Origin: Burkholderiales bacterium
Lineage (GTDB): Bacteria > Pseudomonadota > Gammaproteobacteria > Burkholderiales > Burkholderiaceae_C
DNA: 15,185 bases
Direction of reading: 5' to 3'
Assembly: GCA_011390055.1 (NCBI GenBank)
Contig: JAABTC010000011.1
Location: 1 to 15,185 of the forward strand
The position numbers and the translations under genes were made by a program. Below the pieces are notes generated by a model that saw nothing but the letters and a program-made list of their open reading frames with translations, made no database searches and was not told where the DNA came from. Of this stretch, positions 1-6,154 are shown piece after piece; the stretch's first letter is position 1, and every line of letters starts with the position of its first letter.

Positions 1-515
1 ACAAGGTGGTGGGCCTGGAGGTCGGGGCCGACGATTACATGACCAAGCCGTTCGACCTGCGCGAGCTGGTGGCGCGCGTGAAGGCGGTGCTGCGCCGCTT
101 GTCCCCGCCCTCGGCAGCCTCGAACCCGCACGAAACGCGCCTGGCGGGCACGGCGGGCCTGTCCGAACTCGCTCAAAGCCCCAGCGATGCCCGCGCCGCC
201 CGGCTGCGCTTTGCAGGCTGGCAACTCGACACCGCCGCGCGCAGCCTGACCAGCCCGCAGGGCGTCGAGGTGGCGTTGACGGGCGGCGAGTTCGACCTTT
301 TGCAGGTCTTCGCCCGGCATGCAGGGCGCGTGCTGTCGCGCGACTTCCTGCTCGAGCAGACGCGCGGCCGCGAAGCCGGGCCATTCGATCGCACGATCGA
401 CGTACAGGTGGGGCGGCTGCGCAAGAAACTGGAGTCCGAGACGCAGGCACCGCAGTTGCTGAAATCGGTCCGTGGGGCCGGCTACATCCTGGTGCCCCCG
501 GTCGAAGCCCTTTGA
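1..515 (+). CDS. OmpR-family response regulator, C-terminal part (5' end outside window)
   Basis: The reading frame is open from base 3 and ends at TGA 513-515, so about 170 C-terminal residues are visible and the start lies upstream. The first residues hold the end of a receiver domain: VGADDYMTKPFDLREL contains the conserved lysine of the K-P-F motif that contacts the phosphoryl site. A linker of about 55 residues, rich in Ala, Ser and Pro, follows. Then comes a winged-helix Trans_reg_C domain with LTGGEFDLL, then RVLSRDFLLEQ, and the wing/recognition stretch FDRTIDVQVGRLRKKLE, typical of OmpR/PhoB proteins. Proteins of this family bind direct repeats spaced about one helical turn. The phospho-acceptor Asp is not visible. 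The histidine kinase gene starts 22 bp downstream on the same strand, so the two very probably form a two-component pair. The target is unknown; the phased repeats at 3545-3580 are one candidate. Confidence 0.93.
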   Translation, partial: KVVGLEVGADDYMTKPFDLRELVARVKAVLRRLSPPSAASNPHETRLAGTAGLSELAQSPSDARAARLRFAGWQLDTAARSLTSPQGVEVALTGGEFDLLQVFARHAGRVLSRDFLLEQTRGREAGPFDRTIDVQVGRLRKKLESETQAPQLLKSVRGAGYILVPPVEAL

Positions 516-537
516 ACACCCACCACGTTCGCACGCG

Positions 538-2622
538 ATGACCGCTCCGCCCGCGCCGCACCCGACGCTGCCGTCGACGATCGACGAGCACAGCGTCTTC
601 CGCTCGCTGTTCGCCGCGAACCCCGACGCGCTGATCGTGGCCGATGCGCGCGGCTTGATCGTGCTGGCCAACCCGGCCGCTGCCGAGTTGCTCGGCTACA
701 GCGTGGCCGAGCTGGTGGGCTTGAATGTCGACGCGCTGGTGCCCGACGTGACGCGGCCGCGCCATGCCGCCTACCGTGCTGGCTACGCACGCCACCCGCG
801 GCCGCGCCCGATGGGCACCGAGATGGCGCTGGTGGCCAAGCGGTGCGACGGCTCCGAGGTGATGGTCGAGATCGCACTCAGCCCGCTGCAGAACCACGGC
901 CTGCCGCTGGTGGTGGCGGCCATCCGGGGCATCGGCGCCTACCCGCGCGTCAAGCAGGCGCTGCAGCGCGCACGCTACGGCGAACACCTGGCCCAGCTCG
1001 GTCGCCTGGCGGTCGACTCGCGCGACCCGCAGGTGCTGCTCGAAGAGGTGCCTGCGATCGCAGCCCAGGCCTTGCAGGTCGACCAGGCCGTGGTGTTCCT
1101 GCTCGAAGCCGACCGCCTGCGGTTCCGCGTGGCCAGCGCTGTCGGTGCGCTGGGCAGCGAAGAGGTCGGCAGCGGCGTCGCCAACCGTCCCGACACGCCG
1201 CAGGGTTTTGTGCTGGCCGAAGAGCAACCGGTGATCGTCGAGGACTACCGCGCCGAGCGTCGTTTCGAGGTGCCTGGGGCCTACCTGGACGCGGGCCTGG
1301 CCAGTGGGCTGGCGGTACCGCTGATGGACCGCGGCAAGGCGATCGGCGCCCTCGAGGTGCGCGCCCGCGAAGCTCGGCGCTTCGGTGACGACGAACTGCG
1401 GTTCCTGCAGTCGTTGTCGAACCTGCTGTCCACGCGCCTGCAGCGTGCCCAGTCCGAAGAGGCGCTCAACCACGCGCAGCGGCTCGAAAGCGTGGGTCAA
1501 TTGACCGGTGGCATCGCGCACGACTTCAACAACCTGCTCACCGTCATCCAGGGCAACCTGCAGGTGCTCGAGGAGCTGCCCGAGCTCGCTGACCATGCGT
1601 GGGGGCAGCAGCTGGTCGGCGCCGCGACGCGCGCCACCAAGCGTGGCGCCGAGCTGACGGGCAAGCTGCTGGCGTTCTCGCGCCGCCAAGTGCTCCAACC
1701 CACGCCGGTCGACGTGAGCCGTCTGCTGCACTCGCTGGCCGACATGCTGCGGCGCACACTCGACCAGCGCATCCGCATCGACGTCGAGGTTCCGGCCGAC
1801 TGCCCTGCGGCGCTGGCCGATCCGGGGCAGCTCGAAGCGGCGCTGTTGAACATCGCGATCAACGCTCGCGACGCGATGCCCGAAGGTGGCCACTTGCGCT
1901 TCCAGGCCACGCCGTGTGCGGTGTTGCCACGCGAAGTGAGCGACGAGCTCGAGGGGCAGGCCGCGCCCGACGCCGGTTTCGTCGCGATCTCGATCGTCGA
2001 CACCGGCAGCGGGATGCCCGACGAGGTCAAGGAGCGCGCCTTCGAGCCGTTCTTCACGACCAAGGAGGCCGGGCGCGGCACGGGTCTGGGCCTGAGCACG
2101 GTGTATGGCTTCGTCAAGCAGTCAAAGGGCGCGATCGCGATCGACAGCCGTTTGGGCGTCGGCACCGCGTTGACGCTCTACATCCCCCGCCCGGGAAAGG
2201 ACGAAGCGCCGGTCGCCGACGACGGCAGCGCCGGCCAGGGCGTGCCCGAAGGACTTGCGGTGCTGCTGGTCGAAGACGAGCCCGAAGTGCGCGCGGTCGT
2301 CAGCACCTTCCTGCAAACGCTGGGCTGCAAGGTCACCGCGGTCTCGAGCGGCGAGCAGGCGCTGTTGGCGCTCGGCCCCGAGGCTCGTTACGACCTGCTG
2401 CTGACCGACATCGCGCTGGGCCCCGGCATGCGCGGCACCGAGCTGGCACGCCAGGCGCAGGAGCGCTGGCCGGCGCTGGCCGTGCTGCTGATGTCGGGCT
2501 TTTCCTCGGAGCTGCTCGAGGCTGACCGCAACGCCCCGCCGAGCTGGGACTTGCTGCGCAAACCGTACTCGCGCGACGAGCTCACTCGGGCCATCGCCGG
2601 GGTCCTTGCACCGCGAAGCTGA
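538..2622 (+). CDS. Hybrid sensor histidine kinase (PAS-GAF-HisKA-HATPase-receiver)
   Basis: This 694-residue kinase has no evident membrane segment, so it is probably cytoplasmic. The domains run PAS (about 19-130), GAF (about 150-300), HisKA with phospho-accepting His328 in GGIAHDFNNLL, and HATPase with the N box (NIAINARDAMP, Asn442), DTGSGMP and GRGTGLGLSTVYG. A C-terminal receiver follows (about 573-690), with acidic residues in LVEDEP, phospho-acceptor Asp624 in LLLTDIAL and Lys675 in LLRKPYS. No Hpt domain follows. The PAS domain carries RPRHAAYRAGY, matching the heme-binding helix of FixL and DosP, with candidate proximal ligand His76, so heme-based oxygen sensing is possible but unproven. 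I chose ATG 538 because it follows the regulator stop by 22 bp; a GTG at 472 would overlap the regulator by 44 bp. No clear Shine-Dalgarno sequence precedes 538. Its partner is probably the OmpR-type regulator just upstream. Confidence 0.92.
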   Translation: MTAPPAPHPTLPSTIDEHSVFRSLFAANPDALIVADARGLIVLANPAAAELLGYSVAELVGLNVDALVPDVTRPRHAAYRAGYARHPRPRPMGTEMALVAKRCDGSEVMVEIALSPLQNHGLPLVVAAIRGIGAYPRVKQALQRARYGEHLAQLGRLAVDSRDPQVLLEEVPAIAAQALQVDQAVVFLLEADRLRFRVASAVGALGSEEVGSGVANRPDTPQGFVLAEEQPVIVEDYRAERRFEVPGAYLDAGLASGLAVPLMDRGKAIGALEVRAREARRFGDDELRFLQSLSNLLSTRLQRAQSEEALNHAQRLESVGQLTGGIAHDFNNLLTVIQGNLQVLEELPELADHAWGQQLVGAATRATKRGAELTGKLLAFSRRQVLQPTPVDVSRLLHSLADMLRRTLDQRIRIDVEVPADCPAALADPGQLEAALLNIAINARDAMPEGGHLRFQATPCAVLPREVSDELEGQAAPDAGFVAISIVDTGSGMPDEVKERAFEPFFTTKEAGRGTGLGLSTVYGFVKQSKGAIAIDSRLGVGTALTLYIPRPGKDEAPVADDGSAGQGVPEGLAVLLVEDEPEVRAVVSTFLQTLGCKVTAVSSGEQALLALGPEARYDLLLTDIALGPGMRGTELARQAQERWPALAVLLMSGFSSELLEADRNAPPSWDLLRKPYSRDELTRAIAGVLAPRS

Positions 2623-2627
2623 ACCTG

Positions 2628-2643
2628 CGCGCCATGCAGCGCG
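2628..2643. terminator. Short hairpin between convergent genes
   Basis: CGCGC, loop CATGCA, then GCGCG fills the gap between the stop of the histidine kinase and the stop of the convergent FNR-like gene. On the plus strand it is followed by TTATTG, only weakly T-rich. It could serve as a bidirectional terminator. The stem has only 5 bp, so the call is tentative. Confidence 0.35.
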
Positions 2644-3456
2644 TTATTGCAACGTCGGCACAGGCGCCAGACAGCGTTCGACGAACGTCGACAAGGCCCG
2701 GACATCCGGGATGCTGACATCGCGGCGGCCCTTTTCATGGAAGGCGATCAAGTTGTCGCGGGCCAGCTTCGACAGCGCCCGGCTGACGGTTTCGAGCGTC
2801 ATGCCGAGGTAGTTGCCGATCTCGGCGCGCGTCAGGCGCAACGTGAAGTGGTCGGTGCGCAGGCCGCACTGGGCCAGCGACTCGGCCCAGTAACGCAGGA
2901 AGTCGGCCACCCGCGCATCGGCAGGCAGGGTGCACACCGACATCAGCGAATCCCGCGCCGGTGCGATTTCGCGGCTCATCGCGGCATGCAGCACCGGCAG
3001 CAGCGTCGCCTCGCGGGCGCAGGCCGCCATCAGCTCGGCGTACGGGATGGCCCAGACTTCGCCGGTGTCCATCGCGATCGCATCGCAAGCGTAGCTGCCG
3101 CGGGCGATGCCATCGAAGCCGAGCCAGTCGCCACGGAACTTGAACCCGACCACCTGCTCGCGGCCGTCGGCCGACTGGTTGACGATCTTGAAAAAGCCGG
3201 AGTTGACGATGTAGAGGCAGCCGAAGCGGCCACCGCCCTGGTGGACCAGATCGCCTGCATGCACCACGCGTCGCTGTGGCGCGAGCAGGTCGTTGAGCAG
3301 GCGCAGCGTGTCGCCGACCTGCCGGCATTCGTCTGAAACCTCGGCGCGGCTGGCTCGGCGGGTTCGATCGGGGAGGGTGGCATCGACCGGCCCCCGGGCG
3401 CCGCGGGAGCCGACGGGCAGCGGAGCGGTGGCGGCAGCGGTGGCGGTGTTGAGCAT
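2644..3456 (-). CDS. Crp/Fnr-family transcription regulator (FNR-like, without Fe-S cysteines)
   Basis: This 270-residue regulator has a cyclic-nucleotide-binding-like domain (about 55-165; VVHAGD, LYIVNSGFFKIV, GDWLGFDGIARG), a long dimer helix and a Crp-type helix-turn-helix (about 205-240; RAEIGNYLGMTLETVSRAL). Glu222, Ser225 and Arg226 match the FNR residues that read the TTGAT half-site, so it should bind TTGAY-N4-RTCAA boxes such as those at 3615 and 5356. Unlike E. coli FNR, it has no N-terminal cysteine cluster (Cys44 is alone), and Trp135 sits where the fourth ligand, Cys122, should be, so it probably does not hold a [4Fe-4S] cluster. It resembles FNR in its body rather than Crp. ATG 3456 is chosen because GAGGAG lies 5 bases upstream; an in-frame extension to 3585 lacks such a site and its translation is not family-like. 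It is divergent from the carbamoyltransferase-like gene. Confidence 0.93.
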   Translation of the reverse strand: MLNTATAAATAPLPVGSRGARGPVDATLPDRTRRASRAEVSDECRQVGDTLRLLNDLLAPQRRVVHAGDLVHQGGGRFGCLYIVNSGFFKIVNQSADGREQVVGFKFRGDWLGFDGIARGSYACDAIAMDTGEVWAIPYAELMAACAREATLLPVLHAAMSREIAPARDSLMSVCTLPADARVADFLRYWAESLAQCGLRTDHFTLRLTRAEIGNYLGMTLETVSRALSKLARDNLIAFHEKGRRDVSIPDVRALSTFVERCLAPVPTLQ

Positions 3457-3496
3457 GGAGTCTCCTCGGGCGGCAGGGGCGTTGGCGGGTGCATGG

Positions 3497-3502
3497 ATGC
3501 TA
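3497..3502 (-). promoter_or_regulatory. Possible -10 element for the FNR-like gene
   Basis: On the minus strand this reads TAGCAT (four of six matches to TATAAT), about 41 bp upstream of the start codon at 3456. No good -35 hexamer lies at normal spacing, which would suit an activated promoter. The phased GTGA repeats at 3545-3580 lie just upstream of the -35 region. Confidence 0.3.
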
Positions 3503-3544
3503 GGAAAGGGCCGACAACGCCGCGCCAACGGCGTGTGCCACTCG

Positions 3545-3580
3545 GTGACGGTGCGTGAACGGCACGTGAACGGCGCGTGA
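3545..3580. repeat. Four GTGA repeats with 10-11 bp phasing
   Basis: GTGA occurs at 3545, 3555, 3566 and 3577, with spacings of 10, 11 and 11 bp. The two middle units extend to CGTGAACGGC. All four therefore lie on one face of the helix. The array sits in the divergent intergenic region, about 90-125 bp upstream of the FNR-like start codon. Direct repeats of this period are the usual operator form for OmpR/PhoB-type regulators, and such a regulator is encoded at the left end of the window. The link is inference. Confidence 0.5.
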
Positions 3581-3614
3581 CGCACCGGCAGGCTCCCGTC
3601 GCGAGACCTTTGGG

Positions 3615-3655
3615 TTGACGCACGTCAACGATCTCGCACGTCGCCTGCCTAGACT
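3615..3655 (+). promoter_or_regulatory. FNR-type promoter of the carbamoyltransferase-like gene
   Basis: TTGACGCACGTCAA (3615-3628) is a perfect inverted repeat of TTGAC around four bases and fits the FNR/Anr/Dnr consensus TTGAT-N4-ATCAA. After exactly 21 bp comes TAGACT (3650-3655), four of six to the -10 consensus. The box centre would lie near -41.5 from a start site at about 3662, the class II activator position. The same layout precedes the alcohol dehydrogenase gene. Confidence 0.75.
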
Positions 3656-3677
3656 GGCCTCACCGTGCAGCCTCGGC

Positions 3678-4196
3678 ATGAGCGCACGGGTATCCATGCA
3701 CCCCTGTCTCAGCCACCCCGGCGCCCTGGCCGTCGCTCCGATCGCACCGCGTGATGCGAGCGTCGTGCTCGAACAAGCGCGCGCATTGCAACTCGCTGCC
3801 CGCGCCGGTGGCTTGCGTGCGTCGCTGCGCGGGCGCTACTTCGGCCTGATGTGCCAGCTCGACGGTGACGATGCGGCCCTCTTCCGCCGTGCGGCCACGG
3901 AGCTGGGCGCGCGTGTGGCCTACGTCCGCCCGAGCCTGGGCGCGTCGAGCACGCCGCAGGATCTCCAGCACACCGCGCGCATGCTGGGGCGGCTGTACGA
4001 CGCGATCGAGTGCCAGGGGCTGCCGGCCACGCTGGTGCAGCAGATCGGCCTCGACGCGGGCGTGCCGGTGTACGACGGTATCGCCTGCGAAAACCACCCG
4101 ACCGCCCAACTCGTCGCCCAGCTCGACGGCGAAGGTTCGCCCGCCGACAAGCGCCGCTTCGTGCTGCAGGCCGCGCTGCTCAGCACGCTGGCGTGA
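3678..4196 (+). CDS. Orphan OTCase N-domain-like protein, catalytic motif lost
   Basis: The 172-residue product matches only the carbamoyl-phosphate-binding N-terminal half of ornithine carbamoyltransferase; full enzymes have about 310-335 residues. Family-like stretches are LRGRYFGLM (50-58), LGARVAYVRP (76-85), DLQHTARMLGRLYDAIECQG (95-114), AGVPVYDGI (127-135) and NHPTA (139-143). In ArgI the corresponding regions read GARVTYLGP, DTARVLGRMYDGIQYRG, ARVPVWNGL and FHPTQ. The carbamoyl-phosphate motif STRTR is replaced by GDDAAL (63-68), and the whole ornithine-binding domain, including the HCLP motif, is absent, so OTCase activity is very unlikely. A regulatory or binding role is possible but unknown. 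It is single in its unit, expressed from the FNR-type promoter at 3615. The start is uncertain: ATG 3678 or ATG 3696 are both in frame and neither has a clear ribosome site. An ORF beginning at 3615 would start inside the FNR box and is excluded. Confidence 0.8.
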   Translation: MSARVSMHPCLSHPGALAVAPIAPRDASVVLEQARALQLAARAGGLRASLRGRYFGLMCQLDGDDAALFRRAATELGARVAYVRPSLGASSTPQDLQHTARMLGRLYDAIECQGLPATLVQQIGLDAGVPVYDGIACENHPTAQLVAQLDGEGSPADKRRFVLQAALLSTLA

Positions 4197-4203
4197 GCGT
4201 GGC

Positions 4204-4226
4204 GCCGACCCGGGGCCCGGCTCGGC
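4204..4226. terminator. GC-rich hairpin between convergent genes
   Basis: An inverted repeat with arms GCCGACCCGGG and CCCGGCTCGGC (one mismatch) almost meets at its centre; a realistic stem is about 9 bp with a 3-5 base loop. It lies exactly between the stops of the carbamoyltransferase-like gene (4196) and the convergent alcohol dehydrogenase (4227). There is no T-run, so it is a possible bidirectional terminator only. Confidence 0.45.
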
Positions 4227-5300
4227 TCAGGGGGTGATCGCCACCTTCAACACGCCATCACGCTGGTGGCCGAACAGCTCGTAGGCCTTCTCGATGTCGT
4301 CGAGCTTGAAGCGGTGCGTGACCATCGCGCTCAAGTCGACGCGTTCGGATTCGATCACCGACATCAGGCGCCGCATGCGCTCCTTGCCGCCCGGGCACAG
4401 CGAGGTCACGATCTGGTGGTCGCCCAAGCCGGCGGCGAAGGCGCCCAGCGGGATGGTCAGGTCGGTGGAGTAGACGCCCAGGCTGGACAAGGTTCCGCCC
4501 GGCCGCAGCACGCGCAGGCAGGCCTCGAACGTCGCCTGCGTGCCGAGCGCTTCGATTGCCACATCCACGCCGCGCCCGCCGGTCAGGCGCAGGATCTCTT
4601 CGACGGGGTCGGTGCGGCTGCCGTCGACCACGTGGTCGGCGCCCATGCGGCGGGCGATCTCCAGCCGGTTGGGCAGGCGGTCCACGCCGATCACCGTGGT
4701 GGCGCCGCTCAGCTTGGCGCCGGCCGTCGCACACAGGCCGATCGGCCCCTGCGCGAACACCGCCACCGTGTCGCCGATGCGGATGCCCGCGCGCTCGGCG
4801 CCGCTGAAGCCGGTCGACATGATGTCCGGGCACATCAACACCTGCTCGTCGCTCAACCCGTCAGGCACCGGGGCCAGGTTGGCCATGGCATCGGGCACCA
4901 GCACGTACTCGGCCTGGCAGCCGTCGATGGTGTTGCCGAACTTCCAGCCGCCCATCGGCTTCCAGCCGTGCGCCGTGCCGGCACCATCCTGCGAGCTCTG
5001 GCCGCACAGGCAGGCATGGCTCCAGCCACTGGGTGTGATGGCGCCGGCGATCACGCGCTGGCCTTCGCGGTAGCCCTGCACCGCCGAGCCGAGATGGTGA
5101 ATCACGCCGACCGGCTCGTGGCCGACCGTCAGGCCGCGCGCCACCGGGTACTCGCCCTTGAGGATGTGGATGTCGGTGCCGCAGATCGTGGTCGTGCTGA
5201 CCTTGATCAACGCGTCGAGCGGGCCGACATCGGGAATGCGCTTGTCCTCGAGGACGATGCGTCCGGGCTCGACGAACACGGCTGCCTTCATCATGACCAT
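4227..5300 (-). CDS. Zinc-dependent medium-chain alcohol dehydrogenase
   Basis: This 357-residue enzyme should oxidise alcohols or reduce aldehydes/ketones with NAD(H). It resembles the secondary alcohol dehydrogenases of Clostridium beijerinckii and Thermoanaerobacter: Cys40 (ICGTDIH), His61-Glu62 (GHEPVG) and Asp159 (PDIMSTGF) match their catalytic zinc ligands, and GWKFGNTIDG and SLCPGG are shared. The structural-zinc four-cysteine lobe of horse-liver-type enzymes is absent. The Rossmann fold has QGPIGLCATAGAKL; Asp207 in VIGVDR favours NAD, whereas the clostridial enzymes have a GSR motif and use NADP. ATG 5300 is chosen because AGGAGA ends 5 bases upstream; extension to 5369 would run through the FNR-type promoter. 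It lies downstream of the PAP2 gene on the same strand but has its own FNR-type promoter (5329-5369), suggesting induction at low oxygen. The physiological substrate is unknown. Confidence 0.93.
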   Translation of the reverse strand: MVMMKAAVFVEPGRIVLEDKRIPDVGPLDALIKVSTTTICGTDIHILKGEYPVARGLTVGHEPVGVIHHLGSAVQGYREGQRVIAGAITPSGWSHACLCGQSSQDGAGTAHGWKPMGGWKFGNTIDGCQAEYVLVPDAMANLAPVPDGLSDEQVLMCPDIMSTGFSGAERAGIRIGDTVAVFAQGPIGLCATAGAKLSGATTVIGVDRLPNRLEIARRMGADHVVDGSRTDPVEEILRLTGGRGVDVAIEALGTQATFEACLRVLRPGGTLSSLGVYSTDLTIPLGAFAAGLGDHQIVTSLCPGGKERMRRLMSVIESERVDLSAMVTHRFKLDDIEKAYELFGHQRDGVLKVAITP

Positions 5301-5305
5301 GGTTC

Positions 5306-5311
5306 TCTCCT
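5306..5311 (-). promoter_or_regulatory. Ribosome binding site of the alcohol dehydrogenase
   Basis: AGGAGA on the minus strand, 5 bases before ATG 5300. It fixes the start against the longer frame that opens at 5369. Confidence 0.7.
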
Positions 5312-5328
5312 GCAAGGGGGTTCCTCGC

Positions 5329-5369
5329 AGTCTGGCGTCCGGTCCACGGGTGCGCTTGATCTGCGTCAA
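5329..5369 (-). promoter_or_regulatory. FNR-type promoter of the alcohol dehydrogenase
   Basis: Read on the minus strand, TTGACGCAGATCAA (5369 to 5356) is a near-perfect FNR box. Exactly 21 bp later comes CAGACT (5334 to 5329), placing the box near -41.5 of a start site at about 5322 and leaving a leader of about 22 bases that contains the ribosome site. Box sequence, spacing and -10 element nearly repeat those at 3615-3655. A further half-site, GTCAAGC, occurs at 5384-5390, 19 bp from the GTCAAGC at 5365. Confidence 0.75.
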
Positions 5370-5386
5370 GCGCCCCGGCCCACGTC

Positions 5387-5405
5387 AAGCCAAGACGGCT
5401 GGCTT
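5387..5405 (-). terminator. Hairpin after the PAP2 gene
   Basis: AAGCCA, a 7-base loop and TGGCTT form a perfect 6-bp inverted repeat 27 bp beyond the PAP2 stop and just upstream of the dehydrogenase FNR box. It may separate the two transcription units. There is no T-run, so confidence is low. Confidence 0.3.
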
Positions 5406-5431
5406 CGCAACCTGTCGGAGCAGGCGCCGCG

Positions 5432-6151
5432 TCACCGGGCCCGGTCGAAGACCACGCTGATCAGCAGTGGAACCAGCGCGCCCAGGCAGATCGCGGCCAG
5501 CACGTCCGAAGGCCAATGCACGCCGAGAATCAGGCGTGAGAGCGCCACCAGGCCGGTCCAGACCAGCGCCAGTGCCATGGCCAGACTGGCAGCCGGCGGG
5601 CGCATGCGTGCCACGCACAGCGCCGCGGCGGTCGCGAAGGCCGCGGTGCTGAGCGTGTGTCCGCTCGGAAAACTCGAGCCCAGGTAGGACTCGGTTTCCC
5701 ACAGACTGGGGCGGGCGCGGCCGACCGCCGCCTTCATGCTCCAGATCACGACGGTCGCTGCGGCCAGCGAGCCGCCCAGCAAGCCCGCCTCCAGACGCCG
5801 GCCGGCCTTGAGCAGCAGCAGGGTCGCGATGCAGGCGACCGGGATCAGCAGGACGGCCGAGCCGCTCAGCGTGACCGCACGGAAGAACCCCCTCAGCCCG
5901 GCCGGCACGTGGTCGCGCACGAACCACAGCAAGGCTTCATCCACGGGCCCGGATTCCTGCGCGACCACGTCTTCGATGACCTTGATGCCGACCACCGCGA
6001 GGGTCAGCACGCTCAACACCGCGACCCGGCGCCGGCCCAGGTGGTCGGCCCAGTGGGGTCGCCTGCGTCGGGTGTAGGCCCCCAGCACCAGGTAGGCGCA
6101 GGTGACGAAGAACCCGAGCTTGACGAGGTCGAACGCGACGTCGTACAGCAT
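5432..6151 (-). CDS. PAP2-family membrane phosphatase
   Basis: This 239-residue membrane protein of the PAP2 / type 2 phosphatidic acid phosphatase superfamily has all three catalytic motifs: K-x6-RP (Lys140 to Arg147-Pro148), PSGH (162-165) and SR-x5-H-x3-D (Ser205, Arg206, His212, Asp216). Five or six hydrophobic segments are visible (about 7-25, 42-60, 97-115, 122-138, 168-182, 187-203 and 218-236). Family members remove phosphate from lipid phosphates or undecaprenyl pyrophosphate on the outer face of the cytoplasmic membrane; the substrate here cannot be told. ATG 6151 lies 3 bases after the P-type ATPase stop, and no strong ribosome site is visible, so translational coupling to the ATPase is likely. 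It appears to be the last gene of the ackA-ATPase-PAP2 operon. Confidence 0.9.
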   Translation of the reverse strand: MLYDVAFDLVKLGFFVTCAYLVLGAYTRRRRPHWADHLGRRRVAVLSVLTLAVVGIKVIEDVVAQESGPVDEALLWFVRDHVPAGLRGFFRAVTLSGSAVLLIPVACIATLLLLKAGRRLEAGLLGGSLAAATVVIWSMKAAVGRARPSLWETESYLGSSFPSGHTLSTAAFATAAALCVARMRPPAASLAMALALVWTGLVALSRLILGVHWPSDVLAAICLGALVPLLISVVFDRAR

Positions 6152-6154
6152 GGC

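Noticed and set aside
1496..1507. Perfect 12-bp palindrome GGTCAATTGACC
   Set aside because: It lies inside the kinase gene at the VGQLTGG codons just before the phospho-histidine, so it is probably coincidental to coding.
2647..3336. Plus-strand frame opposite the FNR-like gene
   Set aside because: No recognisable domain; the minus strand encodes a clear Crp/Fnr protein.
3615..3677. Longer start for the carbamoyltransferase-like gene at 3615
   Set aside because: That start codon is the TTG of the FNR box itself and lies upstream of the predicted -10 element, so it would not be transcribed.
4266..5687. Long plus-strand frame opposite the alcohol dehydrogenase
   Set aside because: Same low-information antisense composition; the minus-strand gene has full zinc and Rossmann motifs, a ribosome site and a promoter.
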